From: Thermomonospora catenispora
Lineage (GTDB): Bacteria; Actinomycetota; Actinomycetes; Streptosporangiales; Streptosporangiaceae
NCBI RefSeq assembly: GCF_006363815.1
Contig: NZ_RRYT01000025.1
Location: forward strand, 337-64,336
Direction of reading: 5' to 3'
DNA: 64,000 bases
The number at the start of each line of letters is the position of its first letter. Positions within the stretch are counted from its first letter, which is position 1. Under the pieces are notes generated by a model that worked only from the letters and a program-made list of their open reading frames with translations, was not told the origin of the DNA and did not search any database. Shown here piece after piece: positions 34,036-42,327 of the stretch. A program made the position numbers and the translations under genes.

Positions 34036-34983
34036 TCAGCCGACGCCCGGGCGGCGGGCCGCCGGGTACACGCGCTGGGCGGGGTCGGTGATGCCGGCCA
34101 ACAGGGTGCTGCGGGCGCGGCGGGCCAGTTCGCGGGTGCCCGGGGACAGCACCGACGAGGCGCGCTGGATGAAGGCGATGGTGTCGTAGAGGGGTTCGGC
34201 GAACGGCACGGTCAGCACCTCCGGAGGGCAGAACGGGCTCTCGGCGACCGCCCGCGAGATCACCGTGTCCCCGACGCCGCGGGCCACCAGCTTCAACGCG
34301 GCCTCGACGTGCTCCACCTCGATCGTCGGCTCGATCTTCAGCCCCTCGAGCTGGGCGCGTTCGGCCAGCTGACGGCGGGTGGGGTCGGACCAGCCGTAAC
34401 AGGCGTCGTACATGATCAGGTCGGCCTTCACCATCCGGCGGATGGTCATCGGCGCGGCCACCCGCTCGGGGTCCGCGCTGGCGTAGAGCACCTCATCGCG
34501 GATCAGCGGCGTGACCTTCAGCCCGGCGTCGTCGATCGGCAGCACGACCAGGCCCGCCTCCAGCTCCCCCTCGGACACGGCCGCGGCGACCGCGCTGGAG
34601 TTCTGGCCGACGAGCCTCAGCCGGACGTTGGGGAAGTCGGCGCGGAACTCCTCGACCAGCTCCGGCAGCAGGTAATAGGCGGCGTTGCGGAGCAGACCGA
34701 ACGTCACCACGCCGCCGTCCAGCGAGCCGATCGACTTCAGCACCTGGCTGCCCTCGTCCACCGCCGAGACCGCCTGCTCGGCGAACGGCAGCAGCTCGGC
34801 CCCGGCCGAGGTCAGCACCAGCCGCCGGCCGCCCCGGATGAACAACGGCATGCCGAACTCGTCCTCCATGCGCCGGATCAGCTCCGACACCGACGCCTGG
34901 GCCATCTTCAGCTCGGCCGCCGCCGCGGTGAAGGAACCGGTGCGCACGGCGAGGAGGAAGGCGCGCAACTGGTTCAGAGTCAC
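34036..34983 (-). CDS. LysR-family regulator 2
   Basis: 315 residues with N-terminal HTH (LRAFLLAVRTGSFTAAAAEL, ASVSELIRRMEDEFG) and LysR effector domain. A clear paralogue of LysR 1 at 27954, with the same conserved effector-domain segments. GTG 34983 start. Divergent from hisD-like 2 at 35121, mirroring the first pair, so a regulatory link is likely. No clear palindrome was found in the 137-bp intergenic region, which has two AAGTCGG-like direct repeats (about 35001-35020). Confidence 0.89.
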   Translation of the reverse strand: MTLNQLRAFLLAVRTGSFTAAAAELKMAQASVSELIRRMEDEFGMPLFIRGGRRLVLTSAGAELLPFAEQAVSAVDEGSQVLKSIGSLDGGVVTFGLLRNAAYYLLPELVEEFRADFPNVRLRLVGQNSSAVAAAVSEGELEAGLVVLPIDDAGLKVTPLIRDEVLYASADPERVAAPMTIRRMVKADLIMYDACYGWSDPTRRQLAERAQLEGLKIEPTIEVEHVEAALKLVARGVGDTVISRAVAESPFCPPEVLTVPFAEPLYDTIAFIQRASSVLSPGTRELARRARSTLLAGITDPAQRVYPAARRPGVG

Positions 34984-35120
34984 AGGGTGAGCCTATAGGA
35001 AAGTCGGGATAAGTCGGTCTAGTCCTGTTGCAGCTGGAAATCTAGCCTGTTCTTGGGACGTGCACCCCGGGCGCCCGCGAAGAGTCGAGCACGATCCCGC
35101 CCCCTACACGCGAGGACGAA

Positions 35121-36446
35121 ATGATCACCTATCTCAAGGAAGCCGTCTCCCGGGAGCGGGCGACGGCGGACGACGACCGCGTCGCCGCCACGGTGCGCGA
35201 CATCCTCGACGCGGTCCGCGCCCGGGGGGACGCCGCGGTGCGCGAGTACTCGGCCGCGTTCGACGACTGGTCGCCGGCCTCGTTCCGGCTCGATCCCGAC
35301 GAGATCGCCCGGATCGTCGCCGAGGTTCCCCGCCAGGTCCTCGAGGACATCACCTGGGTGCAGGACCAGGTGCGCCGGTTCGCCGAGCGGCAGCGCGCCT
35401 CGATCGAGGACTTCGAGATCGAGACCCTGCCCGGCGTGCGCCTCGGCCAGCGCAACGTGCCGATCCGCGCGGTCGGCGCGTACGTGCCCGGCGGGCGCTA
35501 TCCGCTCACCGCGTCCGCCCACATGACGATCGTGACCGCCAAGGTCGCCGGGGTGCCGCGGGTGGCGGCCTGCACCCCGCCGATCCGGGGCCGGGTGCCG
35601 GCCGCCACCGTCGCGGCCATGCATCTGGCCGGAGCCGATGAGATCTACCTGCTGGGCGGGGTGCAGGCGATGGCCGCCCTGGCGATCGGCACCGAGTCCA
35701 TCGACCGGGTCGACCTGATCGCCGGCCCCGGCAACGCCTATGTCGCCGAAGCCAAACGACAGCTGTTCGGCGAGGTCGGCATCGACCTGTTCGCCGGCCC
35801 CACCGAGATCCTGGTGATCGCCGACGAGACCGCCGATCCGTTCGTCGTGGCGGTGGACCTGCTCAGCCAGGCCGAGCACGGCCCCGACTCCCCCGCGGTG
35901 CTGATCAGCACCAGCGAGCAGGTGGCGCGCAAGGCGATGGCGCACGTGGAGCGGCTGCTGGGCGACATGCCGACCCGCGACTTCGCCGCGCCCGCCTGGC
36001 GCGACCACGGGCAGGTCCTGGTGGTGGACGACCTGGACGAGGCGTTCGCGGTGGCCGACGCCTTCGCCTCCGAGCACGTGCAGGTGCTCACCCGCGAGCC
36101 CCGGCAGGCCCTGGAGAAGATGCACGACTACGGCGCGCTGTTCCTCGGCGAGGGCACCTGCGTGTCGTACGGGGACAAGGTCATCGGCACCAACCACGTC
36201 CTGCCCACCCGCGGCGCGGCCCGTTACACCGGCGGCCTGTGGGTCGGCAAGTACCTGAAGACCGTCACCTACCAGGAGGTGGTGGACCGCGACTCCAGCG
36301 TCCTGCTCGGCGAGGTGTGCGGACGCGCCGCCCGGGTGGAGCTCTTCGAGGGGCATGCGCGCAGCGGCGACGTGCGGGTCGCCAAGTACCGGGGCGAGAC
36401 GCTGCCGTGGAGCGACCACTCCTTCGCCGAGGCCGCCGATGCCTGA
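35121..36446 (+). CDS. Histidinol-dehydrogenase-like enzyme 2
   Basis: 441 residues, paralogue of the enzyme at 26487. The zinc/catalytic set is intact: SQAEHGPDSP (Gln, His), ASEHVQVLT (Glu-His), SYGDKVIGTNHVLPTRG (Asp) and the C-terminal FEGHARSGDV (His). It has a family-typical GLWVGKYLKTVTYQEV. Chemistry is expected to be a two-step NAD-dependent oxidation of a primary alcohol to an acid. It belongs to the non-biosynthetic HisD branch that includes HpsN; substrate not known here. It overlaps the next SDR gene by 8 bp. Confidence 0.87.
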   Translation: MITYLKEAVSRERATADDDRVAATVRDILDAVRARGDAAVREYSAAFDDWSPASFRLDPDEIARIVAEVPRQVLEDITWVQDQVRRFAERQRASIEDFEIETLPGVRLGQRNVPIRAVGAYVPGGRYPLTASAHMTIVTAKVAGVPRVAACTPPIRGRVPAATVAAMHLAGADEIYLLGGVQAMAALAIGTESIDRVDLIAGPGNAYVAEAKRQLFGEVGIDLFAGPTEILVIADETADPFVVAVDLLSQAEHGPDSPAVLISTSEQVARKAMAHVERLLGDMPTRDFAAPAWRDHGQVLVVDDLDEAFAVADAFASEHVQVLTREPRQALEKMHDYGALFLGEGTCVSYGDKVIGTNHVLPTRGAARYTGGLWVGKYLKTVTYQEVVDRDSSVLLGEVCGRAARVELFEGHARSGDVRVAKYRGETLPWSDHSFAEAADA

Positions 36447-37233
36447 GCGGGCGAACGGGCCGCTCGAGGCCCTGCGCGGACGGACCGCGGTGGTCACCGG
36501 GGCGGGCAACGGCCTGGGCCGGGCCATCGCGCTGGCCCTCGGCGACTGCGGCGTCCGGGTGGTGCTGTCCGGCCGCAACCGCGCCAACCTGGAGGAGAGC
36601 GCACGGCTGGTCGCCGCCCGCGGCGCCGCCGCCCGCATCGTCGAGGCCGACGTCGCCGACCCGGAGTCGGTGGCCGGGCTGGCGGCGGCGCTGGCCGACG
36701 AGGACCTGTCCATCGTGATCAACTGCGCCGGCGTGCCCGGACCGGTCAAGCCGCTGACCGAGATCGAGCCCGAGGAGTGGGACGCGGTGTTCGCGGCCAA
36801 CGTGCGCGGCGTCTACCTGGTCTGCCGGGCGCTGATCCCGGCGCTGCTGGCGCACGGCGGCGGCGACATCATCAACATCGCCTCGGTGAGCGGCAAGCGC
36901 CCGCTGGCGATGCGCACCCCCTATTGCGCGTCGAAGATGGCGGTGATCGGCCTGACCACGACGCTGGGCGCCGAGGTCGGCCCGCTCGGGATCCGGGTCA
37001 ACTCGCTGTCGCCCGGTCCGGTGCGCGGTCCCCGCATGGCACGCAACTTCCGGCTGGAGGCGGCCCGGCTGGGCATCACCGAGCAACAGGCCGAGGAGGC
37101 CTTCGCCTCCCGCGCCGCGCTCGGCCGGCTGCTGGAGGAGGACGAGGTGGCGCAGGCCGTGGTGGCGATGCTGCTGATGTCCGGGCTGCACTGCGCCGAC
37201 ATCGACCTGTCCGCGGGAATGGTCGCCCGATGA
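36439..37233 (+). CDS. Short-chain dehydrogenase/reductase (SDR)
   Basis: 264-residue classical SDR: VVTGAGNGLGRAIAL, EADVADPES, NCAGVPGP, catalytic Ser in ASVSGKRP and Tyr-Lys in YCASKMAV. The tail lacks the common DGG motif but keeps CADIDLSAGM. It begins inside the end of hisD-like 2 (8-bp overlap) and overlaps the fusion gene by ATGA, so hisD-like 2, SDR and the fusion protein form one tightly coupled operon. It probably oxidises or reduces an intermediate of the same pathway. Confidence 0.89.
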   Translation: MPERANGPLEALRGRTAVVTGAGNGLGRAIALALGDCGVRVVLSGRNRANLEESARLVAARGAAARIVEADVADPESVAGLAAALADEDLSIVINCAGVPGPVKPLTEIEPEEWDAVFAANVRGVYLVCRALIPALLAHGGGDIINIASVSGKRPLAMRTPYCASKMAVIGLTTTLGAEVGPLGIRVNSLSPGPVRGPRMARNFRLEAARLGITEQQAEEAFASRAALGRLLEEDEVAQAVVAMLLMSGLHCADIDLSAGMVAR

Positions 37234-38435
37234 GCGCGGGCCGTCTCGCCGAGCGGGTAGGAGCCGGGCGGACGCTGCTCGGCGGTCTGCTGCGGGATCC
37301 GGCGCTCGCCGAGGCGGCGGTCCGGGCCGGATTGGACATCGTCGTGGTGGAGGCCGGCGGAGAGGACGCCGCCGCGCTGCGCCACCGGGTGGCGGCGGCA
37401 CGCCGTGCCGCCGGGTCCGTCCTGGTGCGGGCACGGCGTCCCGGGGACGTGGTCCGGGCGTTGGAGGCCGGTGCCGACGGCCTGCTCACCGCGGGCGCGG
37501 ACGAGTCCGCCGAGGCGGAGGCGGCCGTCCGCGCCCGCGGCGGACCCGGCACGGTGGTGCTGACCGAAAGGCGCGACGCCGCCGGTCCGGGTGAGGCGGT
37601 CGTCGTGGCGGACGCCGAGCAGGCGCGGGCCGCCCTGGCGGCGGGCGCCCGCGTCGTGGTCTACGACCTGGACCGGGCGGTCGGGGACCTGCTGGGGGAT
37701 CTGGCCCGCGTCGGTGCGCCGGTCACGGCGCGGCGTCCGGCGGGGGAACCGCTGGTGGTGCTCAGCGGAATGCTCGGCGACGTCACCTGCTGGGACGAGG
37801 TGGCGGCCCTGTTGATGGAGCGGGTGACCGTGCGGCACGCCCGCATCGACCTGGACGACTCGGTCGCCGGTCTCGCCGCCGGGGTGCTGGCCGCCACGCC
37901 CGGCCGGTTCGCGCTGGCCGGGCACTCCCTCGGCGGCATCGTCGCCATGGAGATCATGCGGCAGGCGCCCGAGCGGGTCACTCGGCTCGCGCTGCTCAAC
38001 ACCAGCGCCGGGGCCGGGTCGCCCGCCCAGCTGGCCGCCTGGGCCGAGCTGGCGACGCGGGTGGAGCGGGGCGAGTTCGCCGCGGTCGCGGCCGAGCTGG
38101 CGCGCGCCACCCTGCCCGCCGTCCGTCGCGGGGACGCCGAGCTGGTCGCCCGGAACGAACGGATGGCCGCCACGGTCGGGCCGGACGGACTGCTCAGGCA
38201 ACTGCGTGCGCAGGCGACCCGGCCCGACAGCGCCCCCTCCCTGCCCGCCATCGCCGTTCCGACGCTGGTCTTGAGCGGCGAGCTGGACGAGGTGAGCCCC
38301 CCGCCCCTGCAAAAGGCCATGGCCGAGCTGATCCCGGGCGCGCGCCACGAGGTGATCGCCGGATGCGGGCACATGGCCCCGCTGGAGCGCCCCGTCGAGG
38401 TGGCCGCGCACCTGCGGGAGTGGCTGACCTGGTAG
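37230..38435 (+). CDS. Half-aldolase (HpcH/HpaI-like) fused to alpha/beta-hydrolase
   Basis: 401 residues. Residues 1 to about 165 follow the HpcH/HpaI aldolase beta-alpha pattern (LAEAAVRAGLDIVVVEAG, LVRARRPGDVVRALEAGADG) but stop at half a barrel and lack the catalytic His and the metal-binding Glu and Asp of the family. From about 170 a complete alpha/beta-hydrolase follows: nucleophile Ser in LAGHSLGGIV, acid in SGELDEVSPP, His in GCGHMAPLE. The hydrolase most resembles lactonase/ester hydrolases (3-oxoadipate enol-lactonase type). The front part is likely a binding or scaffold domain; hydrolysis of an ester or lactone is the probable activity. Confidence 0.8.
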   Translation: MSAGRLAERVGAGRTLLGGLLRDPALAEAAVRAGLDIVVVEAGGEDAAALRHRVAAARRAAGSVLVRARRPGDVVRALEAGADGLLTAGADESAEAEAAVRARGGPGTVVLTERRDAAGPGEAVVVADAEQARAALAAGARVVVYDLDRAVGDLLGDLARVGAPVTARRPAGEPLVVLSGMLGDVTCWDEVAALLMERVTVRHARIDLDDSVAGLAAGVLAATPGRFALAGHSLGGIVAMEIMRQAPERVTRLALLNTSAGAGSPAQLAAWAELATRVERGEFAAVAAELARATLPAVRRGDAELVARNERMAATVGPDGLLRQLRAQATRPDSAPSLPAIAVPTLVLSGELDEVSPPPLQKAMAELIPGARHEVIAGCGHMAPLERPVEVAAHLREWLTW

Positions 38436-38443
38436 CCGGCCCG

Positions 38444-39433
38444 TCAGGCGCGCCGGTGCGAGGAGCGCAGAACGGGCTCGACCGGGTGGACCACCCGGCG
38501 GGGGCCGCCCCGGAACCCGGTGATCCGTTCCAGCAGGAGGTCGACCGCGCTGCGCAGCATGTCCTCGAACGGGACGCGGATCGTGGTCAGCCCGACCAGG
38601 GGCCAGGCCGCCTCGGCCAGGTCGTCGAACCCGACCAGGGCGAGGTCGCCGGGCACCCGCAGCCCCAGTTCGTGCGCGGCGTTCATGGCGCCCAGCGCGA
38701 TCATGTCGTTGGCGCAGAACAGCGCGTCCGGCAGCGTCCCGGCGGCGGCCATCTCGGTCACCGCCGAGCGGCCGTGCTCGAAGGTGAACCCGCCGTGCCG
38801 GACGTGCTCGGGGGCGGCCTCGACGCCCGCCTCGGCCAGCGCGTCGTGGAAGCCCGCCGCACGGTCGCGCCCGGTGCTGGCCGAGGACGGTCCGAGCAGT
38901 GCGCCGATCCGGCGGTGCCCGGCCTCCAGCAGGATCCGGGCGGCCGACCGGGCGCCGAGCCGGTCGTCGGCGACGCTCGCGTCCAATCGCACGTCCTCGG
39001 CGTAGCGGTGCAGCAGCACGGTCGGGACCTCGCGGTCGTGCAGCACCTCGGGCAGCCGGGAGCCGCGCGCGGCGGTGGAGACGATCACTCCGTCGACCGA
39101 GCCGCCGAGCACGTGCGACTCGATGTCCTCGGGGTCGCCGTGCTCGGCGATCAGGGTGAGCCGGTACCGGTGCCGGGCCAGCTCGTCGTACAGCCGCCCG
39201 ACCAGCAGCGACCACAGCGGGTTGTCCAGGTCCACGACCATCGCGACGCGGCGGGTGCTGCGGGTGGCCAGATCCCGCGCCCGGTCGCTGGGGATGTAGT
39301 TCAGCGCGGCGGCGGCCTCCCGCACGCGGCGGACGGTCTCGGGGGGTATGCCGGGGTGACCGCGCAACGCCCGGGACACCGTCGACTGCGACACCCCCGC
39401 GGCCCGGGCGACGTCGAGACTGGTCACCCGCAT
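38444..39433 (-). CDS. LacI-family transcriptional regulator
   Basis: 329 residues. LacI HTH at the N-terminus (LDVARAAGVSQSTVSRAL, then RRVREAAAALNYIPS hinge) and periplasmic-binding-like effector domain (VAMVVDLDNPLWSLLVG, GRDRAAGFHDALAEAG, LFCANDMIALGAMNAAHELG, LVGFDDLAEAAWPLVGLTTI). It probably represses the aldolase/cupin pair through the LacI-type operators at 40267 and 40326. It is convergent with the hydrolase-fusion gene (8-bp gap) and lies directly downstream of the aldolase gene on the same strand. ATG 39433 chosen. Confidence 0.92.
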   Translation of the reverse strand: MRVTSLDVARAAGVSQSTVSRALRGHPGIPPETVRRVREAAAALNYIPSDRARDLATRSTRRVAMVVDLDNPLWSLLVGRLYDELARHRYRLTLIAEHGDPEDIESHVLGGSVDGVIVSTAARGSRLPEVLHDREVPTVLLHRYAEDVRLDASVADDRLGARSAARILLEAGHRRIGALLGPSSASTGRDRAAGFHDALAEAGVEAAPEHVRHGGFTFEHGRSAVTEMAAAGTLPDALFCANDMIALGAMNAAHELGLRVPGDLALVGFDDLAEAAWPLVGLTTIRVPFEDMLRSAVDLLLERITGFRGGPRRVVHPVEPVLRSSHRRA

Positions 39434-39462
39434 GCGGACGCCTCCTCCCGCTCGTGGCCGGG

Positions 39463-40254
39463 TCAGTACCCGCCGTCCGCCGGCGCGTCCGGCGCGCCGC
39501 CGCGCGCCAGCGCCACGCCTTCGGCGGCGGCCCGGCGCAAGATCGCCATGTCGTTGCCGGGCGTCACGAAATCGTAGCCCTGCCCGGCCAGCCGCCGGGC
39601 GGCGGCGCCGTCCGCGCAGAACGCCCCGGCCAGGACGCCGGCGGCGTGCGCGGCGGAGACCACCCGACGCAGCGCGCCGGCCACCTCGGGCGGCGGAACG
39701 GCCCGGCCGGGCTCGGCGCCGAGGGCGAGCGCGAGGTCGTTGGGCCCCACGAAGACCCCGTCCAGCCCGGGCGTGGCCGCGATCTCCTCCAGATTCTCCA
39801 ACGCGGCCCGGGACTCGATCATCGCCCAGGTCATCACATGGGCGTCGGCGTGCGCGACGTATCCGGGAAGCCGCCGCAGATCGGCCCGGGCGGGGCCGTA
39901 GCTGCGGATCCCGGTCGGCGGATAGCGGCACATGGCGACGAACTCGGCGGCCTGCGCGGCGTCGTCCACGGCGGGGCAGATGATCCCGTAGGCGCCGGCG
40001 TCCAGCAGCTTGCCGATGAGGGCGGCGTCGCGGGACGACGTCCGCGCCAGCGGCACGGCGGGACCGGCCGAGACCGCCTGGATGAGGTGAACGGCCTGAT
40101 CCGGTCCGAACATGCCGTGCTGCAGGTCCACCGTGACCGAGTCGTACCCGGCATGGGAGAGCACCTCGGCGAGGTAAGGGCTGGCGGCCGACAGCCAACC
40201 GTTCACCACCGTCCGACCGGCGGCGAACAGGTCCTTGAGGCGGTTGGCGAGCAT
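39463..40254 (-). CDS. HpcH/HpaI-family class II aldolase
   Basis: 263 residues of the metal-dependent HpcH/HpaI aldolase family, which retro-aldol cleaves 4-hydroxy-2-oxo acids to pyruvate and an aldehyde. The active-site set is complete: His46 in DLQHGMF, Arg71 in ARTSSRD, Glu147 in MIESRAALENLEE and Asp173 in VGPNDLALALG. Length is normal. It is divergent from the double-cupin gene with LacI-type operators between, so both are expected to be controlled together. The fused half-aldolase at 37230 is a truncated relative. Confidence 0.92.
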   Translation of the reverse strand: MLANRLKDLFAAGRTVVNGWLSAASPYLAEVLSHAGYDSVTVDLQHGMFGPDQAVHLIQAVSAGPAVPLARTSSRDAALIGKLLDAGAYGIICPAVDDAAQAAEFVAMCRYPPTGIRSYGPARADLRRLPGYVAHADAHVMTWAMIESRAALENLEEIAATPGLDGVFVGPNDLALALGAEPGRAVPPPEVAGALRRVVSAAHAAGVLAGAFCADGAAARRLAGQGYDFVTPGNDMAILRRAAAEGVALARGGAPDAPADGGY

Positions 40255-40266
40255 GGCACCTCTCTA

Positions 40267-40280
40267 TGCATACGTTGGCA
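40267..40280. promoter_or_regulatory. LacI-type operator, site 1
   Basis: TGCATACGTTGGCA: a 14-bp near-palindrome with a central CG, the hallmark of LacI/GalR operators. It lies 13 bp upstream of the aldolase start codon. Confidence 0.5.
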
Positions 40281-40325
40281 TTGCTGTTGACATAGGAGTC
40301 CTTAGAGGAGGATGGTATCTCTGCG

Positions 40326-40339
40326 TGCATACGCTTGCA
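40326..40339. promoter_or_regulatory. LacI-type operator, site 2
   Basis: TGCATACGCTTGCA: same core as site 1 and more symmetrical (TGCA/TGCA ends, central CG). The centres are 59 bp apart, so looping or joint control of the divergent genes is possible. It lies 18 bp upstream of the cupin start codon. Confidence 0.55.
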
Positions 40340-40357
40340 TAGAAAGGATCGCATCCC

Positions 40358-41488
40358 GTGCCCGATCACCCCGTCGAGGTCACCGCCGCCGAGCTGGCCG
40401 AACGGACCATCCTGCGCAAGGACCTGGTGGCCGACACCCGGGCCTTCATCGACACGAAGATCCCCGGCTCCGAAGGCAAGATCAACTATCCGTTGATCGG
40501 TCCCGGCGTCTCCGAGAACGCCGAGCAGGTGATCCCCATCACCGCTCCCCACGGATTCAACCTGGGCGCCGCCGCCATGCCCGCCGGCGTCACCAACAAC
40601 CTGCACCTGCACTTCACCGCCGAGGTCTTCGTCTGCATGGCCGGCGAGTGGCTGTTCCGCTGGGGCGCAGACGGCCGGGACGGCACCCTCACCGTCCGCC
40701 CCGGCGACGTGATCTCCATCCCCACCTGGGTGTTCCGCGGCTTCACCAGCGTGGGCTCCGACGATGCGTTCCTGTTCACCGTGCTCGGCCGGGACCGGTC
40801 CGGCGGCCTGATCTGGGCGCCGTCGGTGCTGGCGAAGGCCGCCGAGCACGGGCTGTTCCTGACCGCCGACAACAGGCTCGTCGAGACCGAGCCCGGCGTC
40901 TTCCCCTGCGGAGTGGAGCTCAAGCGCCCGCTCACCGAGGAACAGCTCGCCGCCCTGCCCAGGGTCGGCGTCGACGAGATGCGTCACCGCCTGGCCGCCC
41001 CCGCCGATCTGCGCTGGTCGGCCGCCCCGTTCCTGGACTCCCGGCTGGAGACCGGAGGCGCCGAGCTGGCCGCCGTCATCGGCTACGGCGTCACCGAGGA
41101 CCGCGACCAGGCGCCGCGGCTGGCCGACCCGCACGGCTTCAGCCTGGCGAAGCTGCGCGCGGCCCCCGGACGAGGCGTCTCCACGCACCGGATCCAGGAG
41201 TCCCAGGTGCTCATCGTCACCTCCGGCCGATGGCGGATCACCCTCAACCGGAGCAACCCGGTGTCGACGGAGATCGGCCCGTACGACACCGTGTCGATCC
41301 CCGTGGGTGCCTGGCGCCGCTTCGAGAGCGTCGGCGAGGAGCCCGGAGAGGCGGTCGTCGTGACCGGCGGCGACGGCCGGGCCCGGCTGGAGTGGGACCC
41401 GTCCGTCGTGGCCGCCGCCCGCGAGCACGGCATGGTGATCGACCCGAACGGCTACGTGGCCGACGCCTCGTTCCTGCACCTCACCTGA
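40358..41488 (+). CDS. Double-cupin (quercetinase/germin-like) protein
   Basis: 376 residues with two cupin barrels. Cupin 1 (about residues 60-145) keeps a metal-type motif HLHFTAEVFVCMAGEW, but its second motif (PTWVFRGF) has no histidine. Cupin 2 (about 250-345) has only THRIQESQVLIVTSGRW, with no full ligand set. It is therefore a bicupin with at best one weak metal site, so it could be a non-oxidative isomerase, epimerase or ligand-binding protein. It shares its LacI-regulated divergent promoter with the aldolase. GTG 40358 has AAAGGA upstream. Confidence 0.8.
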   Translation: MPDHPVEVTAAELAERTILRKDLVADTRAFIDTKIPGSEGKINYPLIGPGVSENAEQVIPITAPHGFNLGAAAMPAGVTNNLHLHFTAEVFVCMAGEWLFRWGADGRDGTLTVRPGDVISIPTWVFRGFTSVGSDDAFLFTVLGRDRSGGLIWAPSVLAKAAEHGLFLTADNRLVETEPGVFPCGVELKRPLTEEQLAALPRVGVDEMRHRLAAPADLRWSAAPFLDSRLETGGAELAAVIGYGVTEDRDQAPRLADPHGFSLAKLRAAPGRGVSTHRIQESQVLIVTSGRWRITLNRSNPVSTEIGPYDTVSIPVGAWRRFESVGEEPGEAVVVTGGDGRARLEWDPSVVAAAREHGMVIDPNGYVADASFLHLT

Positions 41489-41495
41489 GCGCGCC

Positions 41496-41530
41496 CCGCC
41501 GGAGCGCGGTCGCCGCCCGCGCTCCGGCGG
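41496..41530 (+). terminator. Terminator after the cupin gene
   Basis: Perfect 14-bp inverted repeat CCGCCGGAGCGCGG / CCGCGCTCCGGCGG with a 7-nt loop, 8 bp after the stop at 41488. Confidence 0.65.
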
Positions 41531-41681
41531 CGGTGAGCCGCCGGGTCCGGGCGAACGGGTCCGGTCGGCGGGCGACGGGACGGCCCGCCGACCGAAGGCG
41601 ACCGCGCCCGACGCCGCATCGCCGGGGGCTCCGCCGGACGCTCGATGCGCGGGGCGGGACCCCGCCGTGACGCGGGCTCCG

Positions 41682-42170
41682 TCAAACGGCGCGCTCCCTG
41701 GCCCGGCGGACCGCGCCGGGGGTCTCGACCGGCTCGGCCAGGTGCCCCTCGGCCAGGCGGCGCAGCGCGTGCAGCAGGACCGTCCGTTCCTCCTCCGGCA
41801 GCGACTCCAGCGCCTCCCGGTGCACGCGGTCGACGATCTGCTGGCTGCGCCGGGCGACCTCGGCGCCCCGCGGGGTGACCGCGATGATCCGCGCCCGGCG
41901 GTCGGTGCTGGAGGGGCGGCGCTCGGCCAGCCCCGCCCTCTCCAGGGCGTCGACCGTCACCACCATCGTGGTCTTGTCCATGTCGCCGAGCTCGGCGAGC
42001 TGGTTCTGGGTGCGCTCCCCCTGCAGGGCGTGCACGAGGACGCAGTGCATCCGGGGGGTCAGCCCGATCTCGGCGAGGGCGGCCGCCATCTGCGTCCGCA
42101 GCACGTGGCCGGTGTGGTCGAGCAGGTACGACAGGTCCGGCGCGGAGCTGGACGGGGCCAGGGCGGTCAT
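41682..42170 (-). CDS. MarR-family transcriptional regulator
   Basis: 162 residues. The winged HTH of the MarR type is visible at about 50-110 (HALQGERTQNQLAELGDMDK, LERAGLAERRPSSTDRRARI), between dimerisation helices. It is divergent from the TetR gene at 42328. The region just before its start holds an imperfect palindrome ATCGTT-CCTT-AACGGAT at 42184-42200 that could be an autoregulatory site. Effector and targets are unknown. Confidence 0.9.
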   Translation of the reverse strand: MTALAPSSSAPDLSYLLDHTGHVLRTQMAAALAEIGLTPRMHCVLVHALQGERTQNQLAELGDMDKTTMVVTVDALERAGLAERRPSSTDRRARIIAVTPRGAEVARRSQQIVDRVHREALESLPEEERTVLLHALRRLAEGHLAEPVETPGAVRRARERAV

Positions 42171-42274
42171 GCCGCCCAGGATAATCGTTCCTTAACGGAT
42201 CGTCTGTTTCTCACCGGCCGTTCGATGCGGGCGCCGCTCCGCCCCGGTCTGTGAGGTCGGGCTTCATGGGGCAC

Positions 42275-42302
42275 TTGGCGCATTCCTTACGAGAGGTATA
42301 GG
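42275..42302 (+). promoter_or_regulatory. Promoter of TetR gene A
   Basis: -35 TTGGCG (42275-42280), 16-nt spacer, -10 TATAGG (42297-42302). The start codon follows 25 nt later, so the leader is very short. Confidence 0.45.
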
Positions 42303-42327
42303 CATATTCCGCTGCACGCGCCCTAGC

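Noticed and set aside
26487-36446. The two HisD-like genes as histidine biosynthesis genes
   Set aside because: Two paralogues, each paired with LysR and within a catabolic cluster, with no other his genes, point to non-biosynthetic HisD homologues.
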